NCBI GenBank assembly: GCA_964019415.1 | Contig: OZ025871.1 | Location: 5,702,213-5,766,212, forward strand | DNA length: 64,000 nucleotides | Source: Ianthella basta | Taxonomy: Eukaryota > Porifera > Demospongiae > Verongiida > Ianthellidae | Direction of reading: 5' to 3' | Shown here: positions 33,256 to 46,264 of the stretch, in pieces | Layout: the number at the start of each line of letters is the position of its first letter | How positions within the stretch are numbered: the stretch's first letter is position 1 | The notes under the pieces: model-generated | Told to the model about the DNA's origin: nothing | The model's input: the letters and a program-made list of their open reading frames with translations, nothing else | Database searches by the model: none | Position numbers and translations under genes: made by a program

Positions 33256-33640
33256 TATTGGGGCGAGCGAAGCGAAGCCCCTCTCATCTGGGTGGTGCGA
33301 AAACCGGAAGTTTGGTACGTCGTGATTGCGCAATAGTTTTTGGTACGTCGCGGTTGCGCAATACTTTTTGGTACCCCGCGGTTGCGCAATACTTTACCTT
33401 ATATGGAACGTTCGCTGCATTGCGCAATAGTTTGCCATCTTTGGTAGGTAAAAAAGGTCTCTTACGCTTGCTTGCTACAGCCGCCTCTGTGACGGGCTAC
33501 TTTTGATTCCTGTGCAATTGCTATTACGAAGTCTCTGGTTGGTACGTAGTTAAGATCTCTTACGCTTGCTTGCTACAGCCGCCTCTGTGACGGGGTACTT
33601 TTGTCTCTTGCGCTGGTGCAACTACGCAGTCTCTGGTGCC
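33256..33640. repeat. short tandem repeats in cassette-2 intron
   Basis: A near-palindrome GGGGCGAGCGAAGCGAAGCC (33258) is followed by three copies of a 28-bp unit containing TTGGTACGTCGCGGTTGCGC (33312-33395). Then come two copies of a block containing CTCTTACGCTTGCTTGCTAC (33459 and 33551). They are absent from the homologous intron after cassette 4, so this is an inserted repeat-rich element. Confidence 0.7.
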
Positions 33641-33832
33641 GGCTTTTAGTGTAATCTTCTGCTGGACAGGTGAAGTTGAACTGGCCGGTTTAGCCATACA
33701 AGGACTGTATGGGCCAAGTGGGAGTTGTGCTGTTGCTTTGATAGTTAAGTTCTCTTACTCTTGCTGGCTATATTATGGAATTGGGCAATATTTAGCACAC
33801 GGAAGCTGCCAGTTCCTGGCTGTTCAGATGTA

Positions 33833-34008
33833 CAGTTGATTTCAGAATGACTGGCCAACATGGCAAATGGCAAATGACGTGATGTCACAGCAAATGGCAA
33901 TACTGAACAATAGGCGTGACGTAATAGCAAACAGCAAAACTACTAGAGAGTCAAGCCATTTGGCCGTTCTGCCATTTGCCATTTGGCCAACCATTCTGAA
34001 ATCAGCTG
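33833..34008. mobile_element. MITE with TA target duplication
   Basis: 176 bp. Ends CAGTTGATTTCAGAATG and CATTCTGAAATCAGCTG are inverted repeats continuing to about 40 bp (TGGCCAAC, GGCAAATGGC). TA flanks both sides. Probably a Tc1/mariner-type MITE. Confidence 0.8.
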
Positions 34009-34512
34009 TAGTCTCCGTCATACCCAGACCCCACCCATCTGCCGGCCGGCAATATTGTTATGACAGCATGCGCTACAACTAATTTCTAACTAAATCCTGA
34101 TTGCAATTGTACGCATGTGTGCATGTATGTTCTTGATACTAATAAAAAAAACATTGAGGACAAAAACAAAATAAACTTCCCGCTCGCCCCCACAATGCCT
34201 TGCATTTGTCTAGTTTTAGTAAAATGAATACTTCGCCAGTTGGCAGGTGCTGTTGTTCTCCTAATGACAATGTGCTGTTGCTGCACAGAGTGAGGTTTTT
34301 CCATAGTGTTCTGCACCCAAAGTCATCGTGAATTAGAATAGTGAACATGTGTCAGTGTCTAAATGTGCCTTTGGTACATTGTGTAATTGAACAGCACCCT
34401 TTCCTGACAAGATTGATCTGCCCTTTTATGTAAATTACAGGATGGAATGATTATATGCATCTGTACATTAATCTCTTGCATTAGCTGCTGTGTCTCCATT
34501 ATGTAATAGATT

Positions 34513-34530
34513 CCGTTACCATGGTAACGG
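34513..34530. promoter_or_regulatory. perfect 18-bp palindrome, RFX/X-box-like
   Basis: CCGTTACCATGGTAACGG is its own reverse complement. Its core GTTACC-AT-GGTAAC fits the RFX X-box consensus (GTNRCC N0-3 RGYAAC) exactly. It lies in an 800-bp stretch (about 34504-35310) absent from the homologous intron after cassette 4, so it came with an insertion. Confidence 0.5.
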
Positions 34531-35089
34531 GTGTTCTAAGCGATGTTTCTAAATCTCATAGACTTTCTCTTGTATTTCATGCGGGATCTCAATCATTTAG
34601 ATACTGGGTGTCTAAATCCTGTAGATCCCTGCAGCTGAACAGAACTACAGCTGTGATAACAATTGTGACGCCATAACATATGATACGATGTACAGGTCAC
34701 CCAGCTTACTTAATTGTTTCGTCGATAAACAGGGTACAGCAACAATCCGGCTACGAACTAGAGCCAAGATATTGGAACTGCAGCTGGTTACAAGCTACGC
34801 GGGAAACAGGCTTTGGTAGCTACGTACACAGCTCTGGGAAACGCTGTGGCTGACGTGGCTGACAGCGAGTAAGCTTAGGCTTAGCTGACACGCTGCATCC
34901 ACTGCCGACCTGTAGGAAACACCTGCTGCGAGATGAACAACCCAACTTGAGACCCGAATCACACAACGTTTTCTCCGCCATTGTCAGGAGTAGCTAACTA
35001 CTTCTGGTAGACACGTGATGACGCAAGGACGAGTAAGTATAACTGATTCGCTGCTGGCTCCTTACCCAATCATTAAGGACCTATAACAC

Positions 35090-35204
35090 TTAAATGCTGA
35101 CCAATCGGTGTCTCTGAAGATTTAGACCACTCGGCACTCAGGCGCTTCGTGCCCTCATGCCTCGTGCTCTAAATCTCAGAGACACCTCTTGGTCAGCATT
35201 TAAC
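35090..35204. mobile_element. palindromic MITE (TTAAATGCTGACC ends)
   Basis: The arms TTAAATGCTGACCAATCGGTG and, inverted, TTAAATGCTGACCAAGAGGTG continue through GTCTCTGA and GATTTAGA. The centre is at about 35140. TTAA at the edges could be the target duplication. Confidence 0.65.
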
Positions 35205-35360
35205 TATTACTTGTATGTTGTGTGGCTCCTTCAGTACAGCTGCATACAGTGTTGACTAGTGTTTGGTTCTTCTGACATGTCCTACACATACGAAGCATGT
35301 TCAGCATTACATAACCGTAATTAATTTTTATACAAAATGGTGACAATCCTGTACATGTGG

Positions 35361-35496
35361 TATGAGTTCAAATTTTCTGTTTGACTTGATATTAGTTATA
35401 ACACCTCCATTCAGGATATGGCTGATTGATAAGCCATATCCCTCCTGGGAGTGTTATAACTAATACAAAATCAGACAGAAACATGTGAACTCACAC
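35361..35496. repeat. foldback element
   Basis: Nearly complete hairpin. The left arm (GAGTTCA, TTTCTGTTTGA, ATTAGTTATAACAC, GGATATGGCT) is mirrored by the right arm (AGCCATATCC, GTGTTATAACTAAT, TCAGACAGAAA, TGAACTC), with a loop of a few bases. It is not seen in the homologous intron at 53.87 kb. Confidence 0.7.
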
Positions 35497-36702
35497 TTTA
35501 TGTTGTAATTGAATTATTTCAGGTTGCTAGGTTTAGCTTTGGAACAACGGAAGTGCACTGGTTGCTCTGTGCCTGGACTATATAGAGGTTAAAGTGTAAT
35601 CATGGAAGGAACAGTAATGCACACAGTATGTGTAGAGTGTGAGATTTTGTTATGGGTCAGACATACCGTATAGTTGGTACCTTGGTATAATTATATATAG
35701 TAAACACATAATTAAGTGACTACCATACATCCAGAAAATGCTTTGCTATAGGTAGCTACACATGCAGCAAGGTAGGTACGTATGGCTAACATGCATTATC
35801 CAACGACATCTGAATGATATATTTACTGAAAATGGCCGACCACAAAGTCTTGCAAGGTTGCCTCTTAGAGAATGAATTGCGGCAAGCACCAATCGTAGCA
35901 TGTGATTTGTTTTGAAGGAGCTGGAGCCAGTATTCCGCGACTTCCAACCAATTCGCAGTGCTTACAAGTAGCCCAAGCACCTAGATGTTGAGAACAGCCC
36001 ATTTTCTGTCTGTGGCAACTCCGCGACCTATCACTTAACTCCTTGTGCAATGGCGCAGTGTAAGAATGTTGCATGCCTTATACAGTCCTTAACAGCTGTC
36101 CTCCTGTACTCCACTGTTGATGTCTTCAGTTGTAGCCTCTGTGATGTATATTGAACTGTGCTCAACTGTAGTTACTGAGGACATTGTGTACATGTGACCA
36201 CATGGTTCCATTCATTTACTGTTGTTTCTGCTTGAGATGTTTTAGGAGATGGCATATGGTTGGACTGTGATAGGAACAGTAGTGTTTAGCGTCATTCTGT
36301 AGTCTATTCTGGTTCTTGGATCTCCTGGTCTCACATTGCTGAGGAAGACCACAGTACATTGCTAAGGATTTCCTAATTGCAATTGTCTACACTCCTCTTT
36401 AGTCCTTGAAGGACCTTGCATGCACCATATGTTGGTTAGCACTATGTCTTGTAACATGGCCATGTGCTGTAATATACTGCTATAGTGCGGCATTGTATTA
36501 GCTGCAACTTTGGACAGCTGATAGACGTGAATGGGATGAAATGTGCTAATTGATACTGGTGCACTGAGAATACTGTTCTGTTGTCCACTCAGAATTACTT
36601 GTGTTAACGAGCCGCATTGAACTGAACTGTACTGTATGTTGCCAGTCACGCAAGTGGTTGTATGCTGTTTCCTAATTTGTGTCATATCCATTTCTTCTGT
36701 AG

Positions 36703-36833
36703 GTGATAATGCACAAGAATTCAGGGAGAGTATCTCTTTGAATCCTGTCCCACTTGATGTTGTGTGTGATGTAGTGAGGATCTTTGAACATGTGAAAGAG
36801 CTTCAGTGTATAAATATCACCAATCCATTGGAG
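36703..36833 (+). CDS. LRR cassette 2, exon b
   Basis: 131-bp exon (acceptor CTTCTGTAG|, donor TTGGAG|GTATGT), phase 1 to 0. After the split Cys codon it reads DNAQEFRESISLNPVPLDVV, CDVVRIFEHVKELQCINITN, PLE. It shares VPLD.VC..V..FEHV.EL.C..I..P with the exons at 23742 and 42519. Together with 33007-33223 it adds 116 residues in frame. LRR-like by pattern; the exact repeat register is uncertain. Confidence 0.8.
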
Positions 36834-39808
36834 GTATGTCAACTGTATGCATCTCTATGTGCACTCTCTCTTCTGCATCCTTGTCACACCTACACCTAGA
36901 CCTACTGAAGTAAGCGAGAACCATATATCCAACTCTGGATTCAAATACCAAACTTGTCAAAGTCTTTCTTCCACTAAATGTATCCAATTGTATAAGAGCA
37001 TATCTTGCCACAGGAGGTATGGCTTCTCTTGTCATGTCTGCATTTCAATGGTCAGTGATGCAGCTATCCAAGTACTGTCTATTATATACAATATATACGG
37101 TACACCCATTTTATGTATAAAATGTAAGTAGCCCAAACACATTGTATATTGGTCAAGTGGCAAAAGCACTGCTGCTTATATAGGAAGTTAGCATGCTGCA
37201 ATGTTCTCACTCTTTCACTATTATTGCATGTAGTTGTTCAAAGCCAGGCAATAGTAGTCAGGTGGGTGTGGTCCACTCTCTGTGCCAAAGCAGTTAGTTA
37301 TTTGCAGCCTAGGAGTTGATGACCCTTCATGTAGTGCATGTTGGTTGCCACTGTGAGCACATCCGTTGTCAGTGTGGTGTTCACTCCAACCATGCAGTGC
37401 AAGAGACCGCATATAGTTGCACACACATACCAGTTATAATGGTTTGTAAGAGACTAAGCACTTTACAGTACATTTTACTGCAAATTTGGTACTCTACTTT
37501 GAGGATTTGCATGTACGTATGTAGTACACAACATACCACCTGGTGGGATTGTTTGTGCATGCATGGGTGGTACATTAAAATTGTTTTAGTTTGAGGAGGT
37601 CCTCCCACTGTACACAACATGCCGTTAGGCTACGCTGTGTCCAGGGTAGCTGTGGACTTTGCTTTTATCCTTGTGTGGATGAAGTTCTCCTAACTGATCA
37701 GAAATGATGTGAACAGCAGTGTGAATACTGATGTCAGTGTGAATGTCACACTAAACAAATAGGCATGAGCACTGATTAGTGTGGAGGTTGGAGAGGCTCC
37801 CTTTAACAGTGTGTTGCAGTCAGCTCTAGTTACATGTATACTTCCCACTGAAATGAATGCAGTGTCTGATAATGATGCAATGGTTTTGTGCAATAGTTTG
37901 GATGTAGATGTGTGATAATGTGAAGTATAAGAACTGTTTGTAATGGTGTTCATTACAGTAGCTATAGTAATGGTGCACCAAGTAGGGGGAAGCACTAGTT
38001 GTCAGTGACACATGAGTGCAATACAGTGTGTTTACCATGACACACTATTGCAGTGTCTATCTTGTGTTATTTACAGTAACTTTATGTATGTACACTGCTG
38101 TACAGGTTGTTCTGCACATTGGTATGCATCTCAGACATAACCTATTGTAAAGTGCAATGTGTATGAATGTGGAAGGATTTCAAGTAATCAACACATGTAA
38201 CATGCTTGGAAGATGACGAAGAATTGTTGGCTTGTTCTGTGCATTTGGTATGTCTGGTATCCCACTCTAACATGTTCAGAAGACATGGTACATGAAGGCA
38301 ATGAAGAAAGTATAACTTGTGCATAGTCACTTTGCTGGCTTCTGATCGAGTGGATCCATGTGTGCACATTTTGCTAAACATTCACAGTACACATTTGACC
38401 ACTTGTGCACAGACTGCCTTGCTGTGATCAGTCCAGCACTCTATTTAGAATGTGAACAGCATACTTCACTCAAACCAACACACAGCGGACATACTGAAGC
38501 CATGTGTGCACTTGTGGCCTACAGACTGATTTACCCATGGTGGCAGCTGGTGTGCAATTATATAATGGGCCTGCACTAATCTTCACAGCAAGCAATATTT
38601 GCAGTGTCTAGTACAACTCTCAATACTCTCATTTGTAATGTGCTCCCTGGGAACAGCATGGACCTCTACTGCCAGTCAGTGCAATTTTGCCTGCCTTGTT
38701 GCAGAATTAAGAAGGCTTTTGTTTTGAGTGTACATTCATGTGACTTTCTGAGTCCTTTGAAAGTTAGGAGCAGCAATGTATTGGTCTAGTGGTAGTACAG
38801 TCAATTGTTAGCATAGGCGTTGGAACATGCACTATTAAAGTGGATGGATAATAATAAACTGTTTTGCTTGCGTGTACATTTAAGTCAGCTGCTAAGTGTT
38901 TTGCTCACTTATACCTAGGTATCTAGCTTTATCGGATTACTTAAGTCTGCTGCTAAGTCGGAATGATAAAGAACAATCTCTGCGAAGTGTATAATTAACA
39001 ATTGCAAAGTTTGTAGTACAGTAGTTCAAAATAAGGTGGCCAAATAGGCTAGAACTGTGCTTAGCCTGCTGCTGCATCTCCATTCTGCACTTAAATCATC
39101 CACTAGCACTTGGCTTGTGACGATGTAAGGCTGTAGTATGTAACAGTGGACACAACAGAGAAGCAGTGCATGGAATGGCTTCCTACTGTCACCAGTTTGG
39201 TACACCAGCCAAGTTCATCACCGTGATCTGGCCTAGGTCTTTTGTAATCAATGATGCAATGTACAGTAGCTGTAGGTGGCAAGGGCCCTGAGTGTCAAAA
39301 TGTGACTGTCTGATACATTTAGCTGGCACGTGAGGAAATCACTATACCCAATCAAACTCACTACACACAGTGTTAGTGCATGACCACGAACAAACAGTGG
39401 GAAGTGAGGTGAGCCCCATGATCTTGCCTAGGTCTTTTGTAATTGAAAGAACATGAGTAAAAGCAGCACTTTGGAAGATCTGTACCGGTTGGGGCTCTCC
39501 AAATCAGTACCAGGACTGTGAGGTGTGAGAAGACTGAGGGGGCCTGTCCCCTTCTGAGGAAACTGGGGGAAGAGGGGGGAGAGGGACCTCTGAAATCAGA
39601 GGTACCGGGACATGATAGCTCCAGCTATCATTCAGTCACCTTGTCCACATCATTCAATCTAGTCATGTTTAGCACAGGCATCTTGTAACTTTCCCTTCGA
39701 TGTGTGCGGCATGCTATGGTGTTTTGTGTCTGCTTAATAAGTGAATGTAGTGTGTTTTAACATGCCATTTTATTGCCCTGTGTGACGCTGGACGTTGTCC
39801 GCTGATTG

Positions 39809-39828
39809 TGACGTCATTAAAATGGCGG
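39809..39828. promoter_or_regulatory. CRE + ATGGCGG box, module 4
   Basis: TGACGTCATTAAAATGGCGG. The ATG opens a 53-codon frame (MAGGHAVAGTSLRGIVLH...), possibly chance. Confidence 0.45.
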
Positions 39829-41012
39829 GAGGCCACGCGGTCGCAGGGACAAGCTTAAGAGGAATCGTATTACACAAAGCTCTCACGTTGTATCTCATAG
39901 AAATATACCACAATCCGCCAAGTGTTGAGGTCTCGACAGCGTTTTGGTTTCTTGTCATTAGTCAGTGCCACTTCCCACGGTGACTTACGGAAGTTCGCAG
40001 CGAATGAAGTTGGATCGCCCTCTATTGCAGCGTGTCGTTTCAATTGGTTGAATTGCTGCCCTACGCCCTATAATTGTGCAAGGACTACTGAAGATCAACA
40101 CAACAGCTAACCTCACTGCATGCATCATTAGCATTGCTACGTGTCTTGTCCTCCCTCTGGACCTCCTTACTTTCGTTTGCCCTCTCATCACTCCATGGCA
40201 TTTCTCACACACCTCACAATTGTTCTTTCTCTCAAGCCTCTTCTTCATCACTCCTACTGCCAGAGCCTACTTCCATCTCTTGCCTGTTTTCATTCCTCAC
40301 ACAGTCCAAGCTAGTCACTTTCAAGCACTAACAGCTTTCAACTCTGTAGGCCTTCAATGACAAATAACTGCTTTCTAGTTTGAAATGATTCCTCACCACA
40401 CCCACTGCTGTCAGTGCCTGGTTGATTCCCATCTCAGTATGGCCCAACTACTCTACCCATTCCTATCGGGATTCTGGCCCCACCACTCCACTGACATTTC
40501 ACTGCTTCACAATGCCGACAACTGGTATCTTTGGGACACTAGCTGGGGCACTCCTACCAACCTTGGTAGCTGATGACTGTTGACTTCATGCAATGCTAAT
40601 AGTGTCAATATTTCACTGTATACAGTTGTGGTGTATGCAATGCTCATCTTGAGTCAAGCCTTGCCTTCAGGTACATAGACTGGTTTTGAATGTACAATAC
40701 CAGAAATCATTCTTCCCTGTCATTGTTGAAATGTAGTTTGATATTTTTGCCAAAGTTCTTGTTCAGATTTGCTATCACTGATTTGGTTAAAACAGCATCT
40801 TAAGCTTATTCATTCAAACAGCTCTTATAAATGGCTAGATCTCCAAAGCAGAAGAGATGTACTAGTAATATGTACTAAGTGACACGTACAACTGCCATAA
40901 CATTTGATGATAAAGTGTTGGAATTGTTCTGTACTTTAGCATTGTAGAACTGATACATAATTCCATTTACTGCTGTACTGCACCACCAACTCTCTGTCCA
41001 TACTGTGTGTAC

Positions 41013-41120
<108 letters not shown>

Positions 41121-41770
41121 TCATGTTGGCCTGTATCACTCCCTCAGCATGGAAGAAAGGTGTGTGTCATGCTGTGCATTCCTTCATTGTTGCTTTGCTA
41201 TAATGACCTTCTTTCTGTTGTGACTATACCTGCTAATGTTAAACTATTGCACAACTGATGTGCATTGCCCATTGTTTGACTCTTCATTGCCGATCCCGAC
41301 CTTTGCCTTTAAATGTGTTGCTCATTGTTTCAGACAGCTGTCTGTGGTTGTGTGTATGCCTTTTGGTGTAACTAGAACAAGCAGAGAGAGGGCACAGCTT
41401 TAAGTTTTCTGATCTGCTCATGTTCTGTGCAGAACTGTCCATATTTTCCTCGATCCTTGTGTCATGGTGTGTTGCTCAAGCTGCATCCTTCTAGACTACT
41501 CTTCTAATTGCATTTGGACACCCTATACTACGTATGTATACACTCAGTCTACATATCTCTCCTGCTTATACCCCATTTGTTCCCGAATCTCAAGTCTTCA
41601 CCAGTTCACTTCCCTGTAATGGGTGACCTATTAGCATAGCTGCTTAGCCTTCACTCTTTCCTCTGTCTCATTGTAAGCCATCCCTCCTTTCACCACCTCC
41701 TGCTCTCACAGACTACATATTCTAGATAATTCATATGCTCATGTGTACCTCACCTCCTTGCTCACTGCAG

Positions 41771-41981
41771 AGCCTGAGCTGTGACCTTCTGGACAAGATG
41801 GCTACATCACTAGCTCAGAACAAGACAATAACAAAGCTGAAATTGTTGAGTGGTGACTTAACACCTAATGAAGATGTCAAGCTATTCACCCACCACCTCC
41901 TGTTGGGTCTCAGCAACAACACTACATTGACAGATTTGACACTGAGTCTACCACCACAGTGCTGGGACTGGCCTTGTGATG
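41771..41981 (+). CDS. LRR cassette 3, exon a
   Basis: 211-bp exon (acceptor CTCACTGCAG|, donor GATG|GTAAGT), phase 0 to 1, fully open. Translation: SLSCDLLDKMATSLAQNKTI, TKLKLLSGDLTPNEDVKLFT, HHLLLGLSNNTTLTDLTLSL, PPQCWDWPCDG. It shows two LRR-like stretches (SLAQNKTITKLKLLSG; LSNNTTLTDLTLSLP). It joins exon b through GG|C (Gly). It is the intact version of the frameshifted exon at 22975. Confidence 0.85.
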
Positions 41982-42518
41982 GTAAGTTGAATGACAGTGT
42001 TTGATGTGTCACACTGACCTTGTAAGCTGTGATCATTGTCTGTAAACAGTAATGTGTACAGCTTGTCATACATTGCCTTTAGTGGTCCAGGCTCTCTGCA
42101 ACTAGTGCTGGTAATGATAATGACTAGTGCAGATACTGACTTGAAGGGTCTCAAAGCTGTTCTCCTTACAACCTGCACTGTGTGCTACCTGGGTCCTAGT
42201 GTTTCATATTGTTGTAGCTTTCTAGTTGTTAGTGACGGCATGATATTGTCCACTTGTAGTTTGATGTACTAATCACTCACACACCTGTCATTTCACTAGG
42301 ATACTTACATACATGGGATTAATGCAAGTAGAGATTCACTCACTTGTTGTTGATGTAATAGTAATGGCAGTAGGTAATCGTACTTGACTGCCAACCATGG
42401 CACAACCCATGCAGTTCTAACTGTGTTGTGGAAGGCTTAATTGTCAATGGTGTGTAAACCTTATAATGGACCACACTCAAACTTGTAGCAGCTCATTTAC
42501 AAACCTTTCTCTCTACAG

Positions 42519-42649
42519 GCAATGTGGTGCAGAAGAGTGTGAAAAGGGTCACCTTGCTACGTGTCCCACTTGATTTGGTGTGTGGTGCTGTGGATTACTT
42601 TGAACATGTGGAAGAACTGAAGTGTGAGGACATCAAGGACCCACAGCAG
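42519..42649 (+). CDS. LRR cassette 3, exon b
   Basis: 131-bp exon (acceptor CTCTACAG|, donor CAGCAG|GTATGT), phase 1 to 0. Translation: NVVQKSVKRVTLLRVPLDLV, CGAVDYFEHVEELKCEDIKD, PQQ. With 41771-41981 it gives a 114-residue cassette that starts and ends in phase 0, so it can be spliced in or out without changing frame. Confidence 0.85.
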
Positions 42650-43260
42650 GTATGTGTGTATAATTATATTTTACATCCTTGTGGGGGTTATGCATTATGT
42701 ATGCAGAGTCTGCTAACTCATAAGAGGAATACAGGCAACAAAACCTGCTGCCTTTGATTAGCAAACATTAATGTAAAATATATACCAGCATGGCCTTTGG
42801 CTGTACGTGCTCTGTCTCGTGTCACTGGCTGGACAGTGCAAGCTATCTTGTGTCGTTTGACTGGTTCCAATTGGCCAACATTGGTGGTATGCATGGTGCC
42901 AACTGCACTTTGGTGACACTGGCTGGACAGCGTTGATGTTGTTTGCATTGGCCTAGGCCCAGCCATCCACTTTCGTGCATGCACATATACTCACAAGTGT
43001 GTGTGCAACAGCAATGTGCAGTAGCTGTAGGTGGCAAGGGCCCTGAGTATCAAAATGTGACTGTTTGTGCACAAGTGGTTTAGCTGGCACGCGAGGAACT
43101 CGCAAGTATGCCCTTTGACCCACACACACCAGGGCTGTGATTTGTGAGAAGGTTGAGGGGGCCTGTCCCACTTCTAAGAAACCTGGAGGGGGACACTGAC
43201 TTGGACACTTGGACTTGGACACTGACACTGCTACTCTACACTTCACTGAGTAAGGGTGTT

Positions 43261-45480
43261 ATATAATTACTTTGGTTAAAATTGCATTGCTAGGTATCTT
43301 ATCCTCCCTCTGAAACTCTTTCCTTCCGTTTGCCTTCTCATCACTCCATGGCATTTCTCACGCACTCACCAACTACCATCTCTTGCCTGTTTTCATTCCT
43401 CACACAGTCCAAGCTAGTCACTTTCAAGCACTAACAGCTTTCAACTCTGTAGGCCTTCAATTATGAATAACTACTTTCTAGTTGAAATGATTCCTCACCC
43501 CACCCACTGCTGTCAGTGCCTGGTTGATTCCCATCTCAGTATGGCTCAACTACTCTACCCATTCCAATTGGGATTCTGGCCCCACCACTCCACTGACATT
43601 TCACTGCTTCACAATGCCGACAACTGGTACCTAACCTTTGACTGAGGTTTACTTGTTGGTGTCGGATTTCGGACTCTTGCTGTCTCTTCTGGTCGTTCTC
43701 GCGCTGCGCAATCAAGCGCCGAACGTTTTGCGAACTTCGCACCATTTTGGTGTGTGACCAGAAAGCTACCACGTAGCACGTAGCGACAAGAACGAATGTA
43801 GACGGCTGTTGAACAAATAGTCCAGCAGCTAGAGCGGCTCCTAGGTTCTTTTCTGGGTCACAGAAGTGCCAGCAAGTAAAATACAAGCGTTCGCTTACCG
43901 TTCTCGTCTTCTTCGGCAGCACACGCTTGCGAAGAATCTAGAGCTGGGCCACGAACACTCCATAGCCTTCCTAAGGAACAGCACCATGGAATGCAACACC
44001 CAATGTTAACATTTTGCGCGAGGAAAGCCAGGAAAGCCACGAAAAAACAAAAGTACAGGGCTTGTACGTAGCCGCCATTTTTAAGTTGGGCTCACAGTAC
44101 ACGAGCGCGAAGTTTGAAATTGGGTCCTAATGGGTTAAACGGCTAAGCACAATGCATGTCAATCCACAAGCTGTGAATTGGATCATATCTTGCATTCCTG
44201 CACCAAAGCTGTCTCTGTGTCATTGCCAACATTGGTGGTATGGATAGTAACAACTGCAGATAGGTGACACTGGCTGGCTGCAGGTGTTGTCTGCACTGGC
44301 CTAACCCCAACCATGCACATTCGTGCATGCACATATACTCAAAAGTGTGTGTGTGCAACAGCAATATACAGTAGCTGTAGGTGGCAAGGGCCCTGAGTAT
44401 CAAAATGTGACTGTCTGATACTATTAGCTGGCACTAGAGGAACTCACTACACACAGTGTGGTCCTCGTTAGCGCTTGACCATAAACAAACAGTGGGAAGT
44501 GAGGTGAGCCCCACTGGCCACAGTAAACAAATAGAATATGATAATTGGTGTGAATATTGAAGGATTTCAGGTAATCAACACATCTAGCATGCTTAGAAGA
44601 TGAAGAAGAATTAATGTCACAATTTGCTAGTTATCTGTGTATTTGATATGTCTGGTATCCCACTCTAACATGTTCAGTAGACATGGCACATGGAGGCAAC
44701 GAACAGTGCATTACTTGTGCTCGACCACTTTGCTGGCTTCTGATCGAGTGGATCCATGTAGTCCATCCCACCTTTTGCTAAACATTCACAATACACACTT
44801 GACCACTTGTGCATAGACTACCTTGCTGTGTTCAGTCCAGCACTATATTTAGAATGTGAACAGCATACTTCACTCAAACCAACACACAGCGGACATACTG
44901 AAGCCATGTGTGCACTTGTTGCCTACAGACTGATTTACCCATGGTGGCAGCTGGTGTGTAATTATATAATGGGCCTGCACTAATCTTCACAGCAAGCAAT
45001 ATTTGCAGTGTCTAGTACAACTCTCAAGACTCTCATTTGGAATGTGCTCCCTGGGAACAGCATGGTCCTCTACTGCCTCCTTTATTGCAGAAGATGGCTT
45101 CCATTTTGAATGCACATTACTTTTTGGTTCATTGAAAGTTATTAGAAGCAACAATGTATTGGTCTAATGGTAGTAAAGTCAAATGTTAGCAAAGGCATTG
45201 GAACACTTTTATAATAGTTTGGTAACTTAAAGTCTAAAAGTGTTTTGCTCGCTTATACATAGATATGTAGCTTTATGGGATTACTTAAGTCTGCTGCTAA
45301 TCGGAATGGTAAAGAACAGTATCTGTGAGGTGTATAATTAACAGTTGAAAAGTTTGTAATACAGTAGTTCAAAGGTGGCCAAATTGGCTAGAACTGTGCC
45401 AACTTTAGGCTGTAAGCTGACTGCTTCCTCTAAACTTGCTTAGCCTGCTGCTGCATCTCCATTCTGCACTTAAATCATCC
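43261..45480. repeat. partial array module (4b)
   Basis: Begins abruptly in the CR1-like scrap (GCTAGGTATCTTATCCTCC, about 43289), carries the same GC-richer insert as module 2 (43663-44138) and continues into the tail (TTCACTCAAACCAACACACAG, about 44871). It has no CRE box, (TG)n tract or cassette exons. Confidence 0.7.
43663..44138. repeat. GC-richer insert, second copy
   Basis: Counterpart of 28046-28510, with small indels. Shared position marks modules 2 and 4b as sisters. Confidence 0.6.
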
Positions 45481-46244
45481 ACTAGCACTTGGCTTGTGAC
45501 GATGTAAGGCTGTAGTATGTAACAGTGGACACAACAGAGAAGCAGTGCATGGAATGGCTTCCTACTGTCACCAGTTTGGTACACCAGCCAAGTTCATCAC
45601 CATGATCTGGCCTAGGTATTTTGTAATTGAAAGAACAGGAGTAACAGCAGCACTTTGGAAGATCTGTACCGACTAGGGCTCCTCCGATCACTGTAGTCCT
45701 TGGGAACCAGGACTGTGAAGTGTGAGAAGACTGAAGGGACCTATCCCCCTTCTAAGAAACTGAAGGGGGGAGGGGGGCACTGACTTGGACACTAACACTG
45801 CTTCCCTAGCACTTCACTGAGTAAGGTGTATTAAAATTACTGTGGTTAAAAGCAATTATGCAATTCTGTTATGTCCTTTCTCTCCACCTTCTAATGAGGG
45901 CATTTTCAAACCCGTAGTTGTCTCCTCTATGTATAGTGCTGCTGAAGGTAAAAGCTATTTTTTCTGCATTTGGAAGTTGTTGTTGAAGCTGAGACTTCAG
46001 TAGTGCCTCTGAAGTCAGAGGTAGCTACCAGGACATGATAGCTCCAGAGGCTATCACTCAGTCACCTTGTCCACATCTTCCAATCTAGTCATGTCTAGTT
46101 CATGCATCTTGTAACTATCTCTTCAATGTGTGCAGCATGCTATGGTGTTTTGTATCTGCTTAATAAGTGAATGTAGTGTGTTTTTGATATGCCATCTTAT
46201 GGCCCTATGTGCCCTGTGTGACCCTGTATGTTAGCCGCTATTTG

Positions 46245-46264
46245 TGACGTCATTAAAATGGCGG
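46245..46264. promoter_or_regulatory. CRE + ATGGCGG box, module 5
   Basis: TGACGTCATTAAAATGGCGG, as in modules 1, 3 and 4. Confidence 0.45.

Larger units (their letters stand above)
29742..38860. repeat. array module 3 (complete, long introns)
   Basis: Module start at 29742; a tail-derived piece (GCAATGTACAGTAGCTG, about 29837) is embedded early, as in module 4 (39255). Then CRE (30384), CR1-like scrap (30917-31555), (TG/CG)n (32066), cassette exons 33007 and 36703, and tail (TTCACTCAAACCAACACACAG, about 38465). It is the longest module because of the 3.5-kb intron between its two exons, which carries several inserted elements. Confidence 0.8.
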
